DNA from: Thalassolituus sp.
Lineage (GTDB): Bacteria > Pseudomonadota > Gammaproteobacteria > Pseudomonadales > Oceanobacteraceae
DNA: 5,236 bases
Reading direction: 5' to 3'
NCBI GenBank assembly: GCA_029212275.1
Contig: JARGOI010000078.1
Span: 1-5,236, forward strand
Shown here piece after piece: positions 1 through 5,236 of the stretch. Under the pieces are notes generated by a model. That model saw only the letters and a program-made list of their open reading frames with translations, made no database searches and was not told the origin of the DNA. Positions within the stretch are counted from its first letter, which is position 1; each line of letters opens with the position of its first letter. The translations under genes and the position numbers were made by a program.

Positions 1-1818
1 GGTTTGATGCGCCCATAACTGGGCGTAAATCCCGCCATGGGCCAGCAACTCTTGGTGCGTGCCTTGCTCGGCAATTTTCCCTTCATCTAATACAATCAGA
101 CGATCCATCGCTGCGATTGTTGACAAACGGTGGGCGATGGCAATGACCGTCTTGTTTTCCATTAGGCGATTTAAACTGACCTGAATAGCTGCTTCTACTT
201 CCGAATCGAGTGCTGATGTGGCTTCGTCTAAGATCAATATCGGTGCATCTTTCAGTAATACCCTGGCAATGGCGATACGCTGGCGCTGACCGCCCGATAA
301 TTTTACCCCGCGCTCACCAACCTGTGCGTCATAACCGGTATTGCCTGATAAATCATGAAGATGTTGAATAAAATCGTGCGCTTCTGCTTGGTTGGCAGCC
401 TCAATTAATTGCGCTTCGGTGGCATCAGGGCGACCGTACATAATATTCTCGCGCACACTGCGATGCAGTAACGAGGTATCTTGAGTCACCATCCCAATAT
501 GCGCGCGTAAGCTTTCTTGGGTGACTTCACTAATATCTTGACCATCGATAAGAATTTTACCGCTGTCCAGGTCATAAAAACGCATCAGTAAATTTACTAG
601 GGTAGATTTACCTGCGCCCGAACGTCCCACTAAGCCAATTTTCTCACCGGCGCGAATGTGTAAGTTGAGATCTGTAAAGACAGGGATTTGTTCTTTTTCT
701 GGGCCTTCGTAGGAAAAGCGCATGGCTTCTAATTTGATTTCACCAGATTGTGCGACTAGCGCTGGAGCGTTGGGTATATCGACAATCGTCTGCGGTTTGG
801 ACAAGGTATTCATGCCATCGGCAACGGTGCCGATGTTTTCGAACAGAGCACTCACTTCCCACATAATCCATTGTGCCATGCCATTAATACGAAGCGCTAG
901 GCTGATGGCAATGGCGATGGCTCCCACGGTGATATCACCTTGCATCCACAACCAAATCGACAGAGCGGCAACGCTGAACGCCAAGGAATAGTTAATAATA
1001 TTGACTGATAAATTTAAATAGGTAGCTAAGCGCATTTGCTGGTAAACCGTATCCAAAAAACCGTCCATACTTTCGCGCGCATAAGCGGTTTCGCGTTCGG
1101 TATGAGAGAACAATTTTACCGTCTGGATATTGGTGTAACTGTCGACGATGCGGCCAGTCATCGAGCTTCGTGCATCGGCTTGTTGCGTGGCTATGTTTTT
1201 AAGACGTGGTACAAAGTAACTTTGTATCGCAATATAAAGTATCAACCATACCAGCATTGGCAGCATCAAACGCATGTCGGCCATGGCAACAATCACTAAC
1301 ATCGACGTGAAATAGACAAGGATGTAAACCAATACATCCAGCAGTTTCATTACTGTTTCACGCAAGGATAGCGCGGTTTGCATAACTTTGGTGGCTAATC
1401 GGCCGGCAAAGTCATCTTGATAAAAGCCCAAACTTTGGCGTAATAAATAGCGGTGTGCTTGCCAGCGTATGCGCATGGGGTAGTTCCCCATCAAACCTTG
1501 ATGCACGACAGCGGCATGGAGAAAGACCACGAGAGGCATGGCCACAAGTAACAGCACTGACATCCATATTAAAGAGACGCCTTCTTTTTCCAGTAACATT
1601 TGCGGCGTATTGTTGGACAATAGATCGACCAAATCACCCATAAATTGAAACAGCAACACTTCTAACACGGCCAATAAGCCTGTTAAGAGCGACATGCTGA
1701 GCAAATTAAGCTCTAAACCACGGGTGTAATGGCGGCAAAATTGATACAAACCGCGTGGCGGTTGCTCAGGCGTTTCGGGTGGAAAGGGGCGGATCAACGA
1801 TTCAAAAAACTTTAGCAT
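1..1818 (-). CDS. ABC exporter half-transporter, fused permease and ATPase (C-terminus cut by window edge)
   Basis: This is a fused membrane/ATPase subunit of the type IV ABC exporter fold (MsbA/LmrA-like). Such proteins act as dimers in the inner membrane and use ATP to export lipids, drugs or other hydrophobic compounds. All 606 visible codons are open. Hydrophobic stretches suggest six membrane segments at about residues 38-60, 82-105, 157-179, 182-202, 268-290 and 295-317. The ATPase domain follows: A-loop Tyr370, Walker A GRSGAGKST (398-406), Q-loop Gln446, the exporter-type X-loop VGERG (500-504), signature LSGGQ (507-511), Walker B ending Asp531-Glu532, D-loop SALD (535-538) and switch His563. 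All catalytic residues are present, so it should be active. The ATG at 1818 gives an N-terminus (MLKFFESLIRPF) typical of these proteins. No in-frame ATG or GTG lies between it and the upstream in-frame stop at 1864-1866, and no clear Shine-Dalgarno is visible. The reading ends mid-protein at base 1, where family members usually have only a few residues left. The substrate cannot be told from sequence. Confidence 0.95.
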   Translation of the reverse strand, partial: MLKFFESLIRPFPPETPEQPPRGLYQFCRHYTRGLELNLLSMSLLTGLLAVLEVLLFQFMGDLVDLLSNNTPQMLLEKEGVSLIWMSVLLLVAMPLVVFLHAAVVHQGLMGNYPMRIRWQAHRYLLRQSLGFYQDDFAGRLATKVMQTALSLRETVMKLLDVLVYILVYFTSMLVIVAMADMRLMLPMLVWLILYIAIQSYFVPRLKNIATQQADARSSMTGRIVDSYTNIQTVKLFSHTERETAYARESMDGFLDTVYQQMRLATYLNLSVNIINYSLAFSVAALSIWLWMQGDITVGAIAIAISLALRINGMAQWIMWEVSALFENIGTVADGMNTLSKPQTIVDIPNAPALVAQSGEIKLEAMRFSYEGPEKEQIPVFTDLNLHIRAGEKIGLVGRSGAGKSTLVNLLMRFYDLDSGKILIDGQDISEVTQESLRAHIGMVTQDTSLLHRSVRENIMYGRPDATEAQLIEAANQAEAHDFIQHLHDLSGNTGYDAQVGERGVKLSGGQRQRIAIARVLLKDAPILILDEATSALDSEVEAAIQVSLNRLMENKTVIAIAHRLSTIAAMDRLIVLDEGKIAEQGTHQELLAHGGIYAQLWAHQT

Positions 1819-2200
1819 GAGTGATGTATTCAGATAAGTGAGTAAAGTGACGTCGAGCAATAGCTACCGATAGCGCGCAAACAATAGCCGAATTAGCGTT
1901 TAGATGTAAGGCTGAAAAGACCTTGCCAACTATTTTGTAAGACACTTTTTTTGAATGAATTTTGATTTGTTGAGGCACTTTTGAACTGTGTAATTGTCCA
2001 TGCATGGCAATCAAGCTGACGTGCAACGTCATAAAAATTGATGATGATGACAGATCAGCTTTAGACAGATATATTGATCGTTAGGGTAAATTTTTATCAC
2101 TGTACTCAGAAAATAATCCGTCTATCTTTGCGCTTCTTTTAGCGTTCGACCTTACTAGAAACTACTAGTTATACCCATACCCAAGGAGGTATCGCCCCAG
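1819..2200. other. divergent intergenic region between exporter and decarboxylase genes
   Basis: These 382 bp separate two divergently transcribed genes and must hold both promoters. No convincing protein-coding gene or known RNA family is recognisable. Visible elements are: a 10-bp palindrome CCATGCATGG at 1998-2007; a possible 26-codon plus-strand ORF at 2004-2084; the direct repeat GACAGAT at 2049-2055 and 2064-2070; an AT-rich block at about 2070-2120; a small hairpin at 2154-2169; and a strong ribosome-binding site at 2183-2190. For the plus strand, two weak sigma-70-like possibilities exist. One is TTGATC (2074-2079) with TATCAC (2095-2100) at a short 15-bp spacing. The other is an isolated AATAAT at 2112-2117. 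Neither is good enough to call a promoter. No clear minus-strand promoter stood out either. Confidence 0.7.
2183..2190 (+). promoter_or_regulatory. strong Shine-Dalgarno for the decarboxylase
   Basis: AAGGAGGT is an eight-base match to the anti-Shine-Dalgarno end of 16S rRNA, with ten bases between it and the ATG at 2201. This is much stronger than anything in front of the other starts in the window. It fixes the decarboxylase start and suggests efficient translation unless the leader structure masks it. Confidence 0.9.
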
Positions 2201-3364
2201 ATGTTGACTCAACCAGAAGCCTATTACGACCAAGCTACTTTCGATCGTATTAAAAAAGTTGCCGACCAGCTCGAAACACCGGTAGTAGTGTTTGATACGG
2301 CAACTTTTACTTCGCAACTTGACCAGCTAATTAAAAGTTTTCCGTATGCGAAAACCTATTACGCGGTAAAAGCGAATCCGGCTCCTGAGCTGTTGGCTAT
2401 TTTGCGCGATCGCGATTGTAACTTTGACGTGGCTTCGCGCTACGAATTAGACAAAGTGATGGAAATGGGTGTGGGTGGTGATCGCATCAGTTTTGGTAAC
2501 ACCATTAAAAAATCACGCGATATCAGTTACTTTTTTGAAAAAGGCGTAAGTTTATACGCCACTGATTCCGAAGCCGATTTGCGCAATATTGCCAAGTTTG
2601 CACCGGGTTCACGTGTGTTTGTCCGTATTTTGACTGAAGGTTCGCAAACCGCTGATTGGCCGCTATCGCGCAAGTTTGGTTGTCATGTCGATATGGCGTT
2701 GGATTTGTGCATCATGGCGCGTGACCTAGGTTTAGTACCTTACGGAATTTCATTCCACGTGGGCTCTCAGCAACGCGACATTGGCGCGTGGGACTCTGCG
2801 ATTGCAAAAGTGAAAGGTATTTTTGAACGTCTGAAAGAAGAAGACGGCATCAAATTACAAATGCTCAATTTAGGTGGTGGATTTCCAGCCAACTATGTTA
2901 GCCGTACCAACACGTTAGAAGTGTACGCTCAAGAAATTACCCGTTACTTGGAAGAAGATTTTGGTGACGACATGCCTAAGATCATCTTGGAACCGGGTCG
3001 TTCGTTGGCAGCTAACGCAGGTATTTTGGTCAGTGAAGTGGTATTGGTGAGTCGTAAAAACCGCACGGGCTTGCATCGTTGGGTTTACACCGATATTGGA
3101 AAATTTGGTGGCTTTATCGAAACCTTGGACGAAGCGATTAAATATCCCTTGTACGTTGAAAAAGACGGTGAGTGCGAAGGCGTAATCATTGCCGGACCAA
3201 CGTGTGATTCGGCGGATATTTTGTATGAACAGTACAAGTACGAACTACCTTTAAGCTTGGCTGAAGGTGATCGTTTGTACTGGTTTTCCACCGGTGCTTA
3301 TACCACGACTTACAGCGCCATCGAATTCAACGGATTTCCTCCGCTGAAGACCATTTGTATTTGA
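2201..3364 (+). CDS. speC: ornithine decarboxylase, PLP-dependent, alanine-racemase fold (fold type III)
   Basis: It is predicted to decarboxylate L-ornithine to putrescine in the cytoplasm, the entry step of polyamine synthesis. At 387 residues it matches the Pseudomonas SpeC-type enzymes in length and closely in sequence. The N-terminal barrel carries the PLP Schiff-base lysine Lys57 in YAVKANP (54-60). Further landmarks are SFGNTIKK (97-104), His186 in HVGSQ (186-190), the glycine-rich phosphate loop GGGFP (225-229) and EPGR (264-267). The C-terminal beta domain has YTDIGKF (296-302) with Asp298, where eukaryotic-type ornithine decarboxylases have a substrate-binding aspartate. It also has GPTCDSAD (332-339) with Cys335 and Asp336, which complete the partner subunit's active site in the dimer, and Tyr367 in GAYT. 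Every expected residue is present. The ATG is supported by the perfect Shine-Dalgarno and by family length. It appears monocistronic, with a strong terminator 22 bases after the stop. Some relatives also accept lysine, so dual ornithine/lysine activity cannot be excluded. E. coli SpeC shares the name but belongs to an unrelated fold. Confidence 0.95.
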   Translation: MLTQPEAYYDQATFDRIKKVADQLETPVVVFDTATFTSQLDQLIKSFPYAKTYYAVKANPAPELLAILRDRDCNFDVASRYELDKVMEMGVGGDRISFGNTIKKSRDISYFFEKGVSLYATDSEADLRNIAKFAPGSRVFVRILTEGSQTADWPLSRKFGCHVDMALDLCIMARDLGLVPYGISFHVGSQQRDIGAWDSAIAKVKGIFERLKEEDGIKLQMLNLGGGFPANYVSRTNTLEVYAQEITRYLEEDFGDDMPKIILEPGRSLAANAGILVSEVVLVSRKNRTGLHRWVYTDIGKFGGFIETLDEAIKYPLYVEKDGECEGVIIAGPTCDSADILYEQYKYELPLSLAEGDRLYWFSTGAYTTTYSAIEFNGFPPLKTICI

Positions 3365-3386
3365 TCGGTTAATTATTCGTAAGCGC

Positions 3387-3422
3387 AAACAAACAGGGAG
3401 CCAACTGGCTCCCTGTTTGTTT
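3387..3422 (+). terminator. strong Rho-independent terminator after the decarboxylase gene
   Basis: A perfect 16-bp stem pairs 3387-3402 with 3407-3422 around the four-base loop AACT. The core is CAGGGAGCC/GGCTCCCTG. On the plus strand it runs into a T-rich tail (TTTGTTTTGTTTG across 3416-3428). It starts 22 bases after the TGA at 3362-3364. The A-rich left flank also gives T-rich RNA on the minus strand, so it could act as a backup terminator for the opposing gene, though that tail is interrupted by GCGC. Confidence 0.92.
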
Positions 3423-3443
3423 TGTTTGCTTCAATAAAACTTT

Positions 3444-3471
3444 AAAAACTCGGCGTACATCTGCCCGAGTT
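3444..3471 (-). terminator. probable Rho-independent terminator of the methyltransferase gene
   Basis: Read on the minus strand, AACTCGG (3471-3465) pairs with CCGAGTT (3453-3447) around an 11-base loop and is followed by T residues to 3444, giving a run of five Ts of which two are in the stem. The hairpin begins inside the TAA stop codon (3472-3470). The stem is only 7 bp with a fairly large loop, so this terminator should be weaker than the one at 3387-3422. Its place directly at the gene end supports the call. Confidence 0.65.
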
Positions 3472-4807
3472 ATGCTGTTTTGATCATTCGCGCATAAAAC
3501 AGCGTGTCGGAATCTAAATTTGGCGCACCCACCAATTTCATTTCAGCCAATTCGAAACCGCTGTGGTTTGCCATAAAGTGCTCAATAATGGTTTCGTTCT
3601 CGGCTTCTAACCAGCTGCAGGTGACATACATCAACACACCGCCGGGACGCACTGCTTGCGAAGCAAAACTTAATAACCGCTGCTGCAATTCAGATAATGT
3701 ATCCGGTGCTTTGGGATCAAGACGCCAACGCGCATCGGTATTACGACGCCACGTACCAGTGGCCGAGCAGGGCGCATCCAGTAGCACTTTGTCAAAACCT
3801 TGTTGGCGACTGATTTCCGCGGGCAAGCGCAACGGCGCTTCACCGTCCCAAACAAACGAACGAATATTCAGTTGCTCGGCGCGCTTCGCACGCTTCTTCA
3901 GTTCGTCTAATTTGCGTTGATACAAATCCGTCGCTATCACCGCGCCTTTACCATTCATCTGGCTGGCCATCGCTAACGACTTACCGCCAGCACCGGCACA
4001 AGCGTCCCAAATTTTATTGCCTGGGTGCGCTTCAATGGCGTTGGCAATTTGCTGACTGGCTAAGTCTTGTATTTCGATGGCCCCAGTTTTGTAGGCTTGG
4101 GTTTGGCTGATGCCAAATCCTCCCGTAGCACATAAACCGTGTTGGTTTTTTTGCGCACTGACGCCTTCGGTGGTTAATGCCGCTAACAGTTTGTCTAGAT
4201 AAGCGTCATGAGAGAGACCGTTGTTGGCATTCGGGTACACGCGCAACCACAGTGGTGGACGCTGGTTTTGCATGGTAATAAAGCGGGTCAGTTGTTGCTC
4301 GCTCCAACCACTCAGTTCCGCTCGGCGCTGCAAATGCGGCAACCATTGTGGACGCAAGCCATGCCAAATCATCCACAGGGGAGACAAAGGCGCTTGTTCG
4401 ATGGCTTCTTTCACTGCCTCAACGGTTTTGGGGCGATTGCCTGATTGCCAATCGTTAGGGATATACCAACGCGATTGGCTTCGCTTTTGTACCCAAAACC
4501 AAAAATAATTACGTTCCATGTCTTCGGCGTGTTCGTCGCGCCATTTGTCGTCCCATGCTAACCAATCGATGTTATCCATTCCGCGGATATGAATCAGTTC
4601 GAGGGCGCAGGCCAATTGCTGATAGCGCATGGCTTCGTTCATCGCTTGGCTGAGTTCCAACGGCAAGCTTTCGCGGTTGCTGCGACGCCAATCGGCGGCT
4701 TCGCGGCTTAACCAGCGGTCAAACAAAATATGTTTCGGTTGCGATAACCAACTTAGCCATAGGCTTTGCAGTTGGTTGTAATTGATCAAGAGGGGCTTAT
4801 CGGCCAT
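3470..4807 (-). CDS. RsmB/NOP2/Sun-family RNA (cytosine-5) methyltransferase
   Basis: This 445-residue cytosolic enzyme should transfer a methyl group from S-adenosylmethionine to C5 of a cytosine in RNA, most likely rRNA. The catalytic half is clear. SAM-binding motif I is DACAGAGGKS (268-277), where many family members have CAAPGGK. Acidic residues for SAM binding are Asp294 and Asp321. Motif IV is DAPCSATGT (344-352) with Cys347, followed by RRNTDARW (354-361), and motif VI is TCS (396-398) with Cys397. In this family the motif VI cysteine attacks C6 of the target base and the motif IV cysteine helps release the product; both are present. PLWLRVYPN (185-193) and the segment around IEIQDLASQQIA (244-255) are also family-like. 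The first 180 or so residues are rich in Trp and do not read as an obvious NusB-like domain of E. coli RsmB, so I give no gene symbol. The ATG at 4807 has only a weak GGA in front. It lies 57 bp downstream of the AraC-type gene on the same strand and ends in its own hairpin. The exact RNA target is unknown. Confidence 0.9.
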   Translation of the reverse strand: MADKPLLINYNQLQSLWLSWLSQPKHILFDRWLSREAADWRRSNRESLPLELSQAMNEAMRYQQLACALELIHIRGMDNIDWLAWDDKWRDEHAEDMERNYFWFWVQKRSQSRWYIPNDWQSGNRPKTVEAVKEAIEQAPLSPLWMIWHGLRPQWLPHLQRRAELSGWSEQQLTRFITMQNQRPPLWLRVYPNANNGLSHDAYLDKLLAALTTEGVSAQKNQHGLCATGGFGISQTQAYKTGAIEIQDLASQQIANAIEAHPGNKIWDACAGAGGKSLAMASQMNGKGAVIATDLYQRKLDELKKRAKRAEQLNIRSFVWDGEAPLRLPAEISRQQGFDKVLLDAPCSATGTWRRNTDARWRLDPKAPDTLSELQQRLLSFASQAVRPGGVLMYVTCSWLEAENETIIEHFMANHSGFELAEMKLVGAPNLDSDTLFYARMIKTA

Positions 4808-4813
4808 GCAGAC

Positions 4814-4823
4814 ATCCGCGGAT
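4814..4823. repeat. 10-bp perfect palindrome upstream of the methyltransferase start
   Basis: ATCCGCGGAT is fully self-complementary and lies 6 to 15 bases before the methyltransferase ATG, overlapping its weak Shine-Dalgarno (GGA on the minus strand). It could be a small operator or simply chance; a 10-base palindrome is not rare enough to insist on function. Confidence 0.3.
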
Positions 4824-4840
4824 TGGTAATCAGGGCTGGC

Positions 4841-4846
4841 AGTATA
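4841..4846 (-). promoter_or_regulatory. candidate -10 box for the methyltransferase gene
   Basis: Minus-strand TATACT matches five of six bases of the sigma-70 -10 consensus. It lies in the 57-bp gap and would give a leader of roughly 25-30 bases. No good -35 hexamer is found 16-18 bp upstream, and the extended TGN element is absent. The call rests on the -10 alone. Confidence 0.35.
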
Positions 4847-4864
4847 CCTGAAATAGCCGGTAAT

Positions 4865-5236
4865 TTAGTCCAGATTCTGCTGCCGATATTGGCTGGGGGA
4901 AACGCCAGACCAATTTTTGAAGGCTTTGGTGAAATTACTGGCATCGCTATAGCCCAACGCATCGGCAATTTGATCGACGGATTGATGGGTTTCGAGCAAC
5001 ATTCGCTGCGCATGCTGATAACGTACGCTGTCCTTAATTTGCTGAAAGCTGCGTTCTTCACTACGCAAACGCCGCGTGAGTGTGGCCGCTGAGGTGTGCA
5101 GCCGTGCCGCGACTTCCTCAATGGTCGGCATGTGTTCTAGTGCTTGGCTTAATATTTCATGCACCTTGGACGCCGCGCTGGCAGCACCAATGGCATCACT
5201 GAGGGCTTTTTCCAGATTCTGCTCGGCCAGTTCGGC
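4865..5236 (-). CDS. AraC-family transcriptional regulator, C-terminal DNA-binding domain (N-terminus beyond window)
   Basis: The visible 123 residues form the tail of an AraC/XylS-type regulator, which binds DNA through two helix-turn-helix units. Numbered from the window edge, the first unit is at about residues 38-58 (IEEVAARLHTSAATLTRRLR). The second is at about 87-109 and contains the family hallmark IADALGYSDASNFTKAFKNW, followed by GVSPSQYR (111-118). The frame stays open to base 5236, so the gene is cut by the window rather than truncated. A GTG at 5162-5164 is an internal codon and should not be taken as the start, because the reading continues upstream through AELAEQNLEKALSDAIGAAS. 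Full-length members usually have another 150-230 residues of effector-binding or dimerisation domain, which is not visible, so the inducer and targets cannot be named. The methyltransferase gene follows after 57 bp on the same strand, with no recognisable terminator between them. Confidence 0.92.
   Translation of the reverse strand, partial: AELAEQNLEKALSDAIGAASAASKVHEILSQALEHMPTIEEVAARLHTSAATLTRRLRSEERSFQQIKDSVRYQHAQRMLLETHQSVDQIADALGYSDASNFTKAFKNWSGVSPSQYRQQNLD

Noticed and set aside
1802..2032. 76-codon minus-strand frame in the intergenic region, overlapping the exporter start
   Set aside because: It overlaps the first codons of the exporter in another frame, has no recognisable family features or Shine-Dalgarno, and covers the expected promoter region.
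2041..2064. Seven-codon frame starting with three ATG codons
   Set aside because: It has no Shine-Dalgarno and is far too short to support; the triple ATG comes from a simple GAT repeat.
2154..2169. TrpR-like operator (paired CTAG motifs)
   Set aside because: The spacing between the CTAG cores is six bases instead of the four in the trp operator, and the flanks do not match.
4766..5092. Plus-strand frame of 108 codons antisense to the AraC-type gene
   Set aside because: It is antisense to a well-supported coding region and continues into the methyltransferase gene; no family features are seen.
4786..5121. Minus-strand frame of 111 codons across the AraC-type gene and the gap
   Set aside because: It is a shadow frame of the AraC-type gene, whose own frame carries the clear helix-turn-helix motifs.
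4865..5164. A complete 99-residue stand-alone AraC-type protein starting at the GTG at 5164
   Set aside because: The same frame stays open to the window edge, so this GTG is most likely internal and the gene is a normal full-length regulator cut by the window.

Overview
The window looks like ordinary chromosome from a gammaproteobacterium of moderate GC content. The strongest clue is the decarboxylase, which reads like the 387-residue SpeC-type ornithine decarboxylase of Pseudomonas and relatives. A Cellvibrionales-like host is my best guess, but that is inference only. There are no tRNA or rRNA genes, insertion sequences, CRISPR arrays or phage genes. No CDS here looks recently transferred.

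Layout. (1) 1-1818, minus strand: an ABC exporter half-transporter with its permease and ATPase fused. It is nearly complete, and only the last few C-terminal residues run off the left edge. (2) 1819-2200: a 382-bp divergent intergenic region, AT-rich in places. It holds the promoters for both flanking genes and probably the 5' leader of the decarboxylase. (3) 2201-3364, plus strand: a PLP-dependent ornithine decarboxylase of the alanine-racemase fold, with a very strong Shine-Dalgarno sequence. (4) 3365-3469: a convergent junction with two hairpin terminators, a strong 16-bp stem for the decarboxylase and a smaller one for the opposing gene. (5) 3470-4807, minus strand: an RsmB/NOP2/Sun-family RNA cytosine-5 methyltransferase with both family cysteines. 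(6) 4865-5236, minus strand: the C-terminal DNA-binding part of an AraC-family regulator, whose start lies beyond the right edge.

How the genes relate. The decarboxylase makes putrescine and is a single-gene unit closed by its own terminator. The exporter is transcribed away from it, and nothing in the sequence ties the two functionally. The AraC-type gene and the methyltransferase share a strand with a 57-bp gap and no obvious terminator between them. Read-through is therefore possible, although the gap also contains a good -10 hexamer. I found no convincing evidence of a previously undescribed system. The points most worth a second look are the long decarboxylase leader, with a possible 26-codon ORF, and the unassigned N-terminal third of the methyltransferase.
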